Below the pieces are notes generated by a model. It did not search any database. It had not been told where the DNA came from and saw only the letters and a list, made by a program, of their open reading frames with translations. Below, one piece after another: positions 53,824 through 63,673 of a stretch of 64,000 nt of DNA (the stretch's first letter is position 1; every line of letters starts with the position of its first letter). Both the position numbers and the translations under genes were made by a program. The stretch comes from Variovorax sp. PMC12 (GTDB lineage: Bacteria; Pseudomonadota; Gammaproteobacteria; Burkholderiales; Burkholderiaceae_C): positions 2,491,001-2,555,000 of the forward strand of contig NZ_CP027773.1 of the NCBI RefSeq assembly GCF_003019815.1. Direction: 5' to 3'.

Positions 53824-53852
53824 CGTGAACTGATTCATCCCTGAAGTTCACG
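53824..53852. promoter_or_regulatory. Inverted repeat upstream of icd
   Basis: CGTGAACT and AGTTCACG form perfect 8-bp arms around a 13-bp centre, ending 35 bp before the icd start. The spacing suits a dimeric regulator or a 5' UTR stem-loop. No known consensus is claimed. Confidence 0.45.
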
Positions 53853-53887
53853 CCACCCGACAACCCAGGATTTACGGACGCAAGCGC

Positions 53888-56125
<2,238 letters not shown>

Positions 56126-56141
56126 CGCGCTGACGAAGCGA

Positions 56142-56179
56142 TGAGCCCACGGGACGGCGGCAAGCGCCGTCCCGGCTCA
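56142..56179 (+). terminator. Strong hairpin after icd
   Basis: CGGGACGGCG and CGCCGTCCCG form a 10-bp stem with a GCAAG loop, extended by an outer TGAGC/GCTCA stem across a small bulge. It begins 17 bases past the icd stop and ends about 65 bases before the next gene. A second small CTCGC/GCGAG hairpin follows. No T-run is present, so this is a terminator candidate of the GC-rich type. Confidence 0.55.
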
Positions 56180-56243
56180 CTCGCGCAGAGCGAGGGACGG
56201 AACTAGACTGTTCGCCCCCTCAGCTCTTCCAGGCAGGCCCCTC

Positions 56244-56594
56244 ATGAAATACCGTCTGCTTATTTCCCTCGCCCTGGCCTTCGCAGGCGCCGCCCACGGC
56301 GCAGAAGACTGCGAAGCGCTGCGCACCCGCATCGAATCGAAGATCGCCGCCGCCGGTGTCGCGCGTTTCGCCGTGACCGTCGTCGATGCCAACGCAACGG
56401 CGGCCGGCCAGGTGGTGGGCAGCTGCGAACTCGGCAGCAAGAAGGTCGTGTACGAGCGCGACGTCGGGCCGGTGCGCGAAGGCGTGGCTCCCGCGCCTGC
56501 GTCGGGCGCGCCCTCCCGCGGCAGCGAGCCGATCCTCACCGAATGCAAAGACGGCACCGTGTCCGTCGGCGGCGACTGCAGGAAGCAGCCCTAG
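56244..56594 (+). CDS. DUF1161 family secreted protein
   Basis: The 116-residue protein has a signal peptide (LISLALAFAGAAHG, cleavage near residue 19) and the DUF1161 core: DCEALRTRIESKIAAAGVAR, then VTVVDANATAAGQVVGSCEL. Family members are small periplasmic proteins of unknown function. Four Cys may pair. The C-terminal Pro/Ser linker ends in a Cys-containing TECKDGTVSVGGDCRKQP block, an addition to the core. It converges with the LuxR-type gene. Confidence 0.88.
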   Translation: MKYRLLISLALAFAGAAHGAEDCEALRTRIESKIAAAGVARFAVTVVDANATAAGQVVGSCELGSKKVVYERDVGPVREGVAPAPASGAPSRGSEPILTECKDGTVSVGGDCRKQP

Positions 56595-56624
56595 CAAAAA
56601 GAAAAAGGCCGCCGCCCACCCGGA

Positions 56625-57185
56625 TCAGCTACCCCGGGCCTCCGGGTCCAGCAGCCCCATCTGCATGCCCTCGCGCACGGCCTGCGCACGCGACTTCACG
56701 GCCAGCTTGCGGTAGATGTTCTTGACCTGCGCATCGACCGTGTGGGGCGAGCGGTAGCTCGTCTCGGCGATCTGCTTGTTGCTCAGGCCCTGGGAGACCA
56801 TCCGCAGCACGTTGATCTCTCGCGGGGACAGCGAAGACCGCCCGCAGTCCGGGCCCGGCGGCTGCAGGCTGCGCACCCGCCTTGGCTTGGCGGGCGGCCG
56901 CACGGCAGCCGCGTCGGCCTTGACTTCGTGCATCTGGCGCGCATCCAGGATGCGCTGGGCGATCCGCGACGCCGTCGCCGTGTCGCCTTCCGCGACCAGC
57001 CGCATCAGGAAGGCCAGTTCGACCTCGTTCGCCTCGGAGAACAGCGAACCCACGGCGCCCGCCGCGGCCACGCAGTCCGCATGCAGCGCCTGCGCGGCCA
57101 TGGACAGCGCGGCCGGCTCGGTGCCGCGCTTGCCCTCGCGCAGGGGTTCGGTGGGGATCCTCGTTGTTTTTTTATCGGACAGCAT
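56625..57185 (-). CDS. LuxR-type transcriptional regulator without receiver domain
   Basis: This 186-residue protein lacks a receiver or autoinducer domain. The C-terminal LuxR helix-turn-helix is clear: LSPREINVLRMVSQGLSNKQ, then TVDAQVKNIYRKLAVKSRAQ. The N-terminal ~110 residues are helical (ALHADCVAAAGAVGSLFSEA) and of unknown type, perhaps a sensor or dimerisation domain. It is divergent from an AraC gene across 228 bp, and may affect it. Confidence 0.85.
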   Translation of the reverse strand: MLSDKKTTRIPTEPLREGKRGTEPAALSMAAQALHADCVAAAGAVGSLFSEANEVELAFLMRLVAEGDTATASRIAQRILDARQMHEVKADAAAVRPPAKPRRVRSLQPPGPDCGRSSLSPREINVLRMVSQGLSNKQIAETSYRSPHTVDAQVKNIYRKLAVKSRAQAVREGMQMGLLDPEARGS

Positions 57186-57349
57186 GTGTCGGCGCTCGCT
57201 CGAGAAGGGTGGAAAACTGCGAGACCCCTTGTCTCGGGGCCTCCGCGTGGCCCTGCAACCACGTCACCCCGAAGATTGCTTTCGTATGACAAACGGCCTT
57301 GACCGTGCGTCTCAGTTCTTGCGAGAATCCGCCGCAAATCCGTTACTTT

Positions 57350-57378
57350 TTGGCACTTTAGGTTTATTTTCAGATTTT
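57350..57378 (+). promoter_or_regulatory. Candidate promoter of the AraC-type gene
   Basis: TTGGCA (5 of 6 to the -35 consensus) is followed 17 bases later by GATTTT, a weak -10. Transcription would start near 57385, about 29 bases before the ATG. TCAGA/TCTGA (57370-57382) and TTCT/AGAA (57316-57327) inverted repeats lie in the same AT-rich 228-bp region and may bind regulators. Confidence 0.35.
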
Positions 57379-57413
57379 CTGAGAGCCTGTCCGCCTGATT
57401 CGGAGCGTTTTTG

Positions 57414-58424
57414 ATGGGCTTGCGCGAAACAGAAACCGTCTCCCGTTCCTCCCTGCGGAGCGGCATCTCCCACAGCCATTTCGACGTGGCTGCCGAACCT
57501 GCGCACCGGCAATTCCTGGCCTGGCGCGAGCGCGTGGGCCATGTGATCGACGTCGTCCCCTCGGCATCGGACATCGGCAAGCCGTTCCACGCGTCCATCG
57601 ACCGGTACGAAGTCGGTGACATCGTCTTCACCGACTGCCGCTCCGACGCCATGCTGCTCGAGCGCTCGCTCGCGCGCATCTCCACCGACAACGTCCGCAA
57701 CTACGCCTTCCACGTGTTCGCCGAAGGCGACGTCGACAGCGTGACCGTGCGCTCCTCGGCCCAGCGCGACGCACCGGCCGCGGCGAAATTCGTGGCGCTC
57801 GACATGGGCCAGCCGGTGCGCATGCATCGCAACGCCTGCCATGTGCTGACCTTCTTCGTGCCGGGCGCGATGGTGCAGGAGGTCTTTCCCGATCCCGCGG
57901 CCGTCCACGCCCGCACGATGCAGCCCGACTCGCCCATCGCACAGTTGGCGCTGGACCACACGGCCGCGCTCGGCCGGGAGATCGCGACGCTGAGCGCCCC
58001 GGCAGCCGAAAGCGCCGTGCGCGACGCCGTGCAGTTGCTGCTCGCGGGCTTCGGCAAGCAGGCGCGCCTGAGCGGCGGCGCGCGTGCAGCCACCCGCGCG
58101 GCGATGTTCGGGCAGGTGCGCCGCTATGTGCAGGCCAACCTGCATCGCGCCGACCTGTCTCCGGAGAACGTGCTGGCGGCGCTGCATCTTCCGCGCCCGA
58201 CCCTGTACCGGCTGTTCCAGCACGAAGGCGGCCTGGGTGCGTACATGCGCCACCTGCGGCTGCGGCATGCGGCCGACGACCTCGTGCGCTATCCGCACAC
58301 CATGGTGACCGACGTGGCCTACGGCGTCGGCTTCAAGAGCCCGTCGGACTTCACGAGGGCCTTCCGAAGGGCCTACGGCATGTCGCCGCAGGAGTTCAGG
58401 GCTTCGTCGGGCGCGCCTCACTGA
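57414..58424 (+). CDS. AraC family transcriptional regulator
   Basis: The 336-residue protein has an N-terminal ligand/dimerisation domain of the AraC-binding-like type (PFHASIDRYEVGDIVFTDC, then NYAFHVFAEGDV) and a C-terminal double helix-turn-helix: VLAALHLPRPTLYRLFQHEG and VTDVAYGVGFKSPSDFTRAF. The ATG follows a TTG in frame and is preceded by CGGAGCG. It overlaps the convergent alpha/beta hydrolase gene by 29 bases at the 3' end. Confidence 0.93.
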   Translation: MGLRETETVSRSSLRSGISHSHFDVAAEPAHRQFLAWRERVGHVIDVVPSASDIGKPFHASIDRYEVGDIVFTDCRSDAMLLERSLARISTDNVRNYAFHVFAEGDVDSVTVRSSAQRDAPAAAKFVALDMGQPVRMHRNACHVLTFFVPGAMVQEVFPDPAAVHARTMQPDSPIAQLALDHTAALGREIATLSAPAAESAVRDAVQLLLAGFGKQARLSGGARAATRAAMFGQVRRYVQANLHRADLSPENVLAALHLPRPTLYRLFQHEGGLGAYMRHLRLRHAADDLVRYPHTMVTDVAYGVGFKSPSDFTRAFRRAYGMSPQEFRASSGAPH

Positions 58425-59283
58425 CCACCCGCGCGAGCCACGCCAGCAGCACGGCGACGACCTCGTCGCGGTTGACCTCGTTGAGCGTCTCGTGGCGCGC
58501 ACCGCCGAACACGTGGCTCGACACGTCTCGCAGCCCCGCCTCGCGGTAGCGCTGCACCAGCGGATAGAACCACTCGGCCTTGTTGCTGACCGGGTCCTGG
58601 TCGCCGATGAACAGGTACAGCGGCAGATCGGGGCGGATGTGCTGTCGCATCGCCTCGGGCGTCAGGTCCGCCAGCTTCGCGAACATCGAGCCCAGCCCCT
58701 CGGCCGAGACGGTGAAGCCGCACAGCGGATCGGCGATGTACGCGTCGACCTGCGCCGGGTCGCGGCTGAGCCAGTCGAACGGCGTGCGCACATCGGGCAG
58801 CGCGGCGTTCATGTCCTCCAGCTTGAAGCCGGACTGCAGCGCGGTACCCAGCAGGTCGAGCGCGGACGTGCCCGAAAGCACGGCCCCCGCCAGCAGCGCG
58901 CTGTGCTCGACGAGGTAGTACTGCGTGGCGAACGAGCCCATGCTGTGGCCCAGCAGGATCAACGGCAGCCCCGGGTGCACGCCGCGCACGTGGCGGCTCA
59001 GGAGCGCCATGTCGTCCACGAGCCCGGCGAAAGCGCGTGGACCGAACTCGCCCAGCTCGCCGCGCGCGGCGGCGCCCTTGCCGTGGCCCCGGTGCTCGTT
59101 GGCGTAGACGACATAGCCGGCCTCCACCAGCGCTTGCGCCAGATGCCGGTAGCGCAGCGAATGCTCGCCCATGCCATGCGCCAGTTGAATCACGGCGCGC
59201 TGCGTCGGGCCTTGCCAGCGATGCGCTTCGATCGCGATGCCGTCGTTGGAAGTCAGGTCGAAGTGCGTCTCTGTGCTCGGCAT
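58396..59283 (-). CDS. Alpha/beta hydrolase (lysophospholipase/monoacylglycerol lipase-like)
   Basis: This 295-residue protein has the Hydrolase_4 pattern: oxyanion-hole region LAHGMGEHSLRYRHLA, nucleophile Ser114 in LLGHSMGSFATQYY, acid in FIGDQDPVSNK and His in FGGARHETLNE. It likely hydrolyses lysophospholipids or monoacylglycerols in the cytosol. The ATG with GGAG six bases upstream is preferred to one four codons earlier. Its 3' end overlaps the AraC gene by 29 bases, tail to tail. Confidence 0.93.
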   Translation of the reverse strand: MPSTETHFDLTSNDGIAIEAHRWQGPTQRAVIQLAHGMGEHSLRYRHLAQALVEAGYVVYANEHRGHGKGAAARGELGEFGPRAFAGLVDDMALLSRHVRGVHPGLPLILLGHSMGSFATQYYLVEHSALLAGAVLSGTSALDLLGTALQSGFKLEDMNAALPDVRTPFDWLSRDPAQVDAYIADPLCGFTVSAEGLGSMFAKLADLTPEAMRQHIRPDLPLYLFIGDQDPVSNKAEWFYPLVQRYREAGLRDVSSHVFGGARHETLNEVNRDEVVAVLLAWLARVVSEARPTKP

Positions 59284-59339
59284 GCAGTGCTCCATTGAAA
59301 AGGGAACGCCATCCTAGGGGGTGGCGGGCGCAGGGAGGA

Positions 59340-59900
59340 TCAGGGCTTTCCAGCTTCTTGCGCGCGGCGGGCCGCGAGCAGCCCGGCCATCTTCTTCAAG
59401 GCCGCCTCCAGCGTGGGCTCGAGGTGGATCGAGCAGGCCAGCATCAGGTTCAGCGGCTGGCCGAAGTCTTCGACGGCGAACCCGGTGGCGCGCTCGCGCA
59501 GCATGCCGCGCGCGTCTTGCTCGCAGGGCAATGCCGCCTGCACGCGCTGTGCGTAGTTGCCCTCGGGCACGCCGTAGGCTGCGACGGGAAGCCCCAGCGC
59601 GACCGCCGCGCCCACCTCGAACACCGTGCCGGAATCCGGCTCCAGGCCGCGGAAGCATTCGAGGTTGGCAACCACGCCATCGGCACTGCGCAACAGCCGC
59701 ATGTTGGCTTCGTAGATCTTCCTTTCCAGGGGAATGGGCGCCGGGTCTTCGCTGCCATCCGCCGGCGGCACGGCCTCGAGGCCCGCTGCATCGCAAGCGG
59801 CGGCCAGGCGGACGAAATGCGCCTTCGCATCGGGACGAAAGACATCCGGCCCGGCCAGGTAGACGCGCGGACGCGGCGCGATGTCGAGGGCTTCATTCAT
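59340..59900 (-). CDS. Nucleoside 2-deoxyribosyltransferase-like protein
   Basis: The 186-residue protein has the NDT fold pattern: RVYLAGPDVFRPDA at the N-terminus, VPPADGSEDPAP and a segment DSGTVFEVGAAVALGLPVAA with the probable catalytic Glu. Family enzymes swap nucleobases on 2'-deoxyribosides or act as N-ribosidases in purine salvage. The start MNEALDIAPRPRVYLAGP is chosen over an unlikely upstream extension. It lies about 57 bases upstream of the hydrolase gene on the same strand. Confidence 0.85.
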   Translation of the reverse strand: MNEALDIAPRPRVYLAGPDVFRPDAKAHFVRLAAACDAAGLEAVPPADGSEDPAPIPLERKIYEANMRLLRSADGVVANLECFRGLEPDSGTVFEVGAAVALGLPVAAYGVPEGNYAQRVQAALPCEQDARGMLRERATGFAVEDFGQPLNLMLACSIHLEPTLEAALKKMAGLLAARRAQEAGKP

Positions 59901-60267
59901 CGGCAAAGCATCGGCTATTTCCGGGCCGGGCTCAATCACGGCGGCGTGACGGGAAGTGACAGGCAGCCAGATGCATTCATGGCGGATTGGGCAAGAAGTT
60001 CGCACGAAACGGCTACCACCCAGCGCCCGTTTTTCGGAAGAATCGCTGCATCACCCAGGCTACGGTGCCGCTCTAGCGCGAAAGTACCAAACGGCGGCCC
60101 GAGCCAGCCTGTCCCCTTCGCATCGCGTTTTGCAGGATCAGGCAGAAACCGCGTTCGATCCGGATACCGCTTGCGGCCCTTGCCGCGAGAAACTTCCCGT
60201 CATGCCCGGCGCACGCTCATCTCTGGTGTGCGCCCCGCGGCCAACCGACCAGCACAAGGAGTTCTCC
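59901..60267. other. Intergenic region without a supported gene
   Basis: This 367-bp stretch separates two divergent genes. In-frame extensions of both neighbours run into it but lack ribosome sites and similarity. I see no convincing promoter hexamers, repeats or RNA structure, only the AAGGAG ribosome site of the SDR gene at the right end. Confidence 0.6.
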
Positions 60268-61026
60268 ATGACCGCAATCCAGGAAAAAGTCGTCCTCATC
60301 ACCGGCGCGAGCAGCGGTATCGGCGAAGCGACCGCGCGGCTGCTTGCGCGGCGCGGCGCCAAGGTGGTGCTCGGTGCGCGGCGCACCGACCGGCTCGCGG
60401 CGCTCGTGGCCGAGATCGAAGCCACCGGCGGCACCGCCAGCTTCCAGCGCCTCGACGTCACGCACCGGCCCGACGTGGAAGCATTTGCCGAGTTCGCCCT
60501 CGAGACGCACGGGCACATCGACGTGCTGGTGAACGCCGCGGGCGTGATGCCGATGTCGCCGCTGTGGAACCGCAAGATCGAGGAGTGGGAACTCATGATC
60601 GACGTGAACCTGCGCGGCGTGCTGCTCGGCATTGCGGCCGTGCTGCCGACGATGCAGGAGCAGGGCTGGGGCCACATCGTCAACGTGGCGCCGGTGGCGA
60701 TGCAGGGCGTGTCGCCCGCCTCCGCCGTCTACCACGGCACGCAGTACGCGGTGAACGCGATCTCCGAGGGGCTGCGCCAGGAGCACGCCGGCCGCCTGCA
60801 CGTGACGATGATCAGCCCCGACGTGAACGGCCCGGGCGACCCGCTGGCCGAACGCATCGCCAACAGCTACTCGCGCGAGCGCATGCGCACCAACCGGCGC
60901 ATCGCGGTGCCGGTGGACGCGGTGGCCCGTTCGATTGCCGGCGCCATCGAGGGCTACGGCATCACCGTCGACACGATGCGGCTGCCCTACAGGCAGAAGC
61001 CGCATCCCGCCGTGTACGTGCAGTGA
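60268..61026 (+). CDS. Short-chain dehydrogenase/reductase-like protein lacking catalytic Ser and Lys
   Basis: The 252-residue protein has a classical SDR core: TGASSGIG (12-19) for NAD(P) binding, NAAG (89-92) and Asn114 in DVNLRG. The catalytic Ser position reads NVAPVA (Pro142) and the YxxxK motif reads Tyr155-His-Gly-Thr-Gln159. Ser and Lys of the tetrad are therefore replaced, each by a single-base change. A good AAGGAG ribosome site precedes the ATG. It may be a binding protein or pseudo-enzyme, or use altered chemistry. It converges with cynS, one base apart. Confidence 0.88.
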   Translation: MTAIQEKVVLITGASSGIGEATARLLARRGAKVVLGARRTDRLAALVAEIEATGGTASFQRLDVTHRPDVEAFAEFALETHGHIDVLVNAAGVMPMSPLWNRKIEEWELMIDVNLRGVLLGIAAVLPTMQEQGWGHIVNVAPVAMQGVSPASAVYHGTQYAVNAISEGLRQEHAGRLHVTMISPDVNGPGDPLAERIANSYSRERMRTNRRIAVPVDAVARSIAGAIEGYGITVDTMRLPYRQKPHPAVYVQ

Positions 61027-61027
61027 T

Positions 61028-61471
61028 TCAGTAGGTCTTGTAGGGCAGGAACTTGCCCGACAGCACCACGTTGACCCGGTCGCCCTTCGGGTCGGCCTGG
61101 CGCTGGATGTCCATGCTGAAGTCGATGGCGCTCATGATGCCGTCGCCGAACTCCTCATGGATCAGTTCCTTGATGGTGGTGCCGTACACGCTCACCACCT
61201 CGTACCAGCGGTAGATGAGCGGGTCGGTCGGCACCGGCGTGGGCAGCGAGCCCTTGTAGGGCACCACCTGCAGCCATTTCTGCTCTTCCGGCGTGAGGCC
61301 GAAGATCTTGCCGACGACCTTGGCCTGCTTGTCGTCGAGCGTCATCTGGCCGAGGCAGGCGGCGGTGGTCCACTCCTTGGAGAGACCGACCTTCCTGGCC
61401 ACGTCGGCCCACTGGATGCCCTTGCTCACCTTGACGGTGATGATCTTCTCCGTGACGTCGTTGCGGTTCAT
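61028..61471 (-). CDS. cynS: Cyanate hydratase (cyanase)
   Basis: The 147-residue enzyme decomposes cyanate with bicarbonate to ammonia and CO2. The catalytic Arg88, Glu91 and Ser114 (IYRWYEVVSVYG, then GDGIMSAIDF) align with E. coli Arg96, Glu99 and Ser122 with a uniform offset of eight. The decamer-forming N-terminal helix bundle is typical. It follows a DUF1348 gene by 49 bases and is probably in its operon, facing a divergent TetR gene. Confidence 0.97.
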   Translation of the reverse strand: MNRNDVTEKIITVKVSKGIQWADVARKVGLSKEWTTAACLGQMTLDDKQAKVVGKIFGLTPEEQKWLQVVPYKGSLPTPVPTDPLIYRWYEVVSVYGTTIKELIHEEFGDGIMSAIDFSMDIQRQADPKGDRVNVVLSGKFLPYKTY

Positions 61472-61520
61472 GCGGTCTCCTGTTTGAACATGCCGGAGCA
61501 AGCAACAGCCGTGCCGGAGG

Positions 61521-61934
61521 TCAGCGCAACTTGCGCTCCGCTTCCTTGATGGGCTGGTCGTTGATGCTCGCGAAGCGGCGCTGCATCAGGCCGTTCTCCG
61601 CGAACTCCCAGTTCTCGTTGCCGTGGCTGCGATACCACTGGCCCGCGTCGTCGTGCCACTCGTACTCGAAGCGCACCGCGATGCGGTTGTCCATGAAGGC
61701 CCATAGCTGCTTCTTCAGCCGGTAGTCGAGCTCGCGCGTCCACTTGCGCGAGAGGAACTCGACCACCTGCTCGCGGCCGTTGACGAACTCGGCGCGGTTG
61801 CGCCACTCGGTGTCGGGCGTGTAGGCCAGGCTCACGCGCACGGGGTCGCGCGAGTTCCAGGCGTCTTCGGCCGCCTGGACCTTCTTGATGGCCGATTCGA
61901 GGGTGAAGGGCGGCAGCGGGGGGCGTGATTCCAT
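61521..61934 (-). CDS. DUF1348 family NTF2-like protein
   Basis: This 137-residue protein matches DUF1348: FTLESAIKKVQAAEDAWNSR, then RNRAEFVNGREQVVEFLSRK, DYRLKKQLWAFMDNRIAVRF and ENWEFAENGLMQRRFASIND. The NTF2 fold suggests ligand binding or a small enzyme; no function is known. It is the first gene of the cyanase operon, and its start lies about 50 bp from the TetR-side palindrome. Confidence 0.92.
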   Translation of the reverse strand: MESRPPLPPFTLESAIKKVQAAEDAWNSRDPVRVSLAYTPDTEWRNRAEFVNGREQVVEFLSRKWTRELDYRLKKQLWAFMDNRIAVRFEYEWHDDAGQWYRSHGNENWEFAENGLMQRRFASINDQPIKEAERKLR

Positions 61935-61982
61935 GAGAGTCTTTCAATGAAGTGGCAAGAGGGAATGCACCGCAATGTGCCA

Positions 61983-62006
61983 CATGTAGACAGACCTGTC
62001 TACATG
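61983..62006. promoter_or_regulatory. Perfect palindromic operator between DUF1348-cynS and the TetR gene
   Basis: CATGTAGACAG and CTGTCTACATG are perfect 11-bp inverted arms around an AC centre. The symmetrical 24-bp site is typical of TetR-family operators. It covers the -35 and spacer of the TetR promoter and lies about 50 bp upstream of the divergent operon, fitting control of both. Confidence 0.8.
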
Positions 62007-62014
62007 CCTACAAT
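61987..62014 (+). promoter_or_regulatory. Promoter of the TetR gene
   Basis: TAGACA (5 of 6 to consensus -35) and TACAAT (5 of 6 to -10, 62009-62014) are spaced by 16 bases. Transcription would begin about 7 bases later, at or beside the ATG at 62021, giving a leaderless or nearly leaderless mRNA. The operator overlaps the -35, so binding would block RNA polymerase. Confidence 0.6.
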
Positions 62015-62020
62015 CGCACC

Positions 62021-62611
62021 ATGGACATCTCCGCACTGCCGGCGCGCGAGCGCATCCTGCTCACCGCCCACGACCTCTTCTATGCCGACGGCATCCGCGC
62101 CACCGGCATCGACCGCGTCATTGCGACCTCGGGCGTCACCAAGGTCACGTTCTACCGGCACTTCCCGTCGAAGGACGACCTGGTGCGCGCCTTTCTCGAC
62201 CACCGCCACGGCCTGTGGATGGCGTGGTTCGTCGACGCGCTGGGCCGGCGCGGCGCGCAACGGCGCATCGAGGGCGGGCAGGCGCTGATGGTGCTGGCCG
62301 ACGTGATGGCCGAGTGGTTCGCCGACCCGGCGTTTCGCGGCTGCGCGTTCATCAACTCGGTGGTGGAGATCGGCGCCAGCGTGGCCGGCGCCACCGGCAT
62401 CGCGCGCGAGCACAAGCGCGAGATGGTCGAAGTCATCGCGGGCCTGCTGCCCGATGTTCCGCAACGCATGGCGCTCGCGCAGGCTGCGGCGCTGGGCGTG
62501 GACGGCGCCATCGTCAAGGCGCAGATGGGCGACGCGGCACTGGCGCGCGAAGCCGTCGACGACCTGCGCCGGCTGCTCCAGGCACTGACGGCCACGCTCG
62601 CCGTCGCCTAG
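62021..62611 (+). CDS. TetR family transcriptional regulator
   Basis: The 196-residue protein has an N-terminal TetR helix-turn-helix (GIDRVIATSGVTKVTFYRHF, residues 27-46) and a helical ligand domain with CAFINSVVEIGAS near residue 110. The start adjacent to the promoter is favoured over an upstream one inside the palindrome. It probably represses itself and the divergent DUF1348-cynS operon through the adjacent palindrome. The inducer may be a metabolite of cyanate or another small molecule. Confidence 0.93.
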   Translation: MDISALPARERILLTAHDLFYADGIRATGIDRVIATSGVTKVTFYRHFPSKDDLVRAFLDHRHGLWMAWFVDALGRRGAQRRIEGGQALMVLADVMAEWFADPAFRGCAFINSVVEIGASVAGATGIAREHKREMVEVIAGLLPDVPQRMALAQAAALGVDGAIVKAQMGDAALAREAVDDLRRLLQALTATLAVA

Positions 62612-62676
62612 GCCGGAGCACTGGCAGCCGGGAGCGTTCGATACCATCGAACCCCGCAGCTTTAGCCGACAAGAAG

Positions 62677-63564
62677 ATGGTTTCACCGCGCCTTCCCTCG
62701 ACCCAGGGCCTCCAGGCCTTCGAGGCCGTCGCGCGCCTGCGCAGCGTGAACCTGGCGGCCGAGGAACTCAGCGTGACGCCCAGCGCGGTGAGCCACCGCA
62801 TCCGCCAGCTCGAGCTTCTGCTGGAACTCAAGTTCTTCACCGGCAGCGACTTCAGCCTCAGCGCCGACGGCATGGCCTACCTGGCCCGCGTGCGCGAGGC
62901 CATTGCGGCACTGCAGCAAGTGCCCGGCCGCGAGCCGGCGTCGCAGATGCGGCGGCTGCGCGTGGCGGTCACGCCCACCTTCTCGCGGCAGATACTGCTG
63001 CCCCGGCTCGCGCGCTTTCGCGATACCTACCCGAACATCGAGCTGATGCTGCAGGTGACGGCGCCGGTGCGCAGCTCCACACTGGAAGAGGTCGACCTGG
63101 AGCTGCGCTTCGGCACCGGCCCGTTTCACGACCGCGAGTTCTGCCAGTTGCTGGCCGACGAGGTGTCGCCCGCGTGCAGCCCGGCGTACCTGCAACGCCA
63201 CGGCCCGTTCGAGGACGGCTTCTCGACCGACGCCGAGGTGTCTCGCTCGCAGTTGCTGCGCACGCCGCTGGAGTCTTGGCGCACCTGGTTCAAGGCCTGC
63301 GGCATCGGCCTGCCCGAGCCCGCCAGCGGCCACCAGCTCACCGACCTGGGCCTGGCGCTCGATGCGGCGGCGGAAGACTTCGGCGTGGTGCTGATGCACC
63401 TGAAGCTCGGCAGCGCCTGGCTCGACAATGGCCGGCTCGTGCGGCTGTCGCCACGCAGCGTGCCTTCGCCCAACGCCTACTTCCTGTGCTGGCGGCCGGG
63501 CACCATGGAGCGCTGGGAATGCGCCACCTTCGTCGAGTGGCTGCGGCAGGCGCTGCGGGACTGA
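62677..63564 (+). CDS. LysR family transcriptional regulator (GcvA-like)
   Basis: The 295-residue protein has the GcvA-type LysR helix-turn-helix (NLAAEELSVTPSAVSHRIRQ, residues 25-44) and an effector domain with MRRLRVAVTPTFSRQILLPR and RFGTGPFHD. The start MVSPRLPSTQGLQAFEA is typical. It is 66 bases after the TetR gene on the same strand and 110 before an alpha-hydroxy-acid oxidase gene, which it may regulate. Confidence 0.93.
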   Translation: MVSPRLPSTQGLQAFEAVARLRSVNLAAEELSVTPSAVSHRIRQLELLLELKFFTGSDFSLSADGMAYLARVREAIAALQQVPGREPASQMRRLRVAVTPTFSRQILLPRLARFRDTYPNIELMLQVTAPVRSSTLEEVDLELRFGTGPFHDREFCQLLADEVSPACSPAYLQRHGPFEDGFSTDAEVSRSQLLRTPLESWRTWFKACGIGLPEPASGHQLTDLGLALDAAAEDFGVVLMHLKLGSAWLDNGRLVRLSPRSVPSPNAYFLCWRPGTMERWECATFVEWLRQALRD

Positions 63565-63673
63565 ATTCTTTTCAGCCGAGGCCCCCGCTTTTTTCAGATG
63601 GCCCGCCGGGGCACCTGCCGATAATGGCCGGTTAGCCCCCGCCAACCCACAAAGACCATCCAGGAGACGCACC

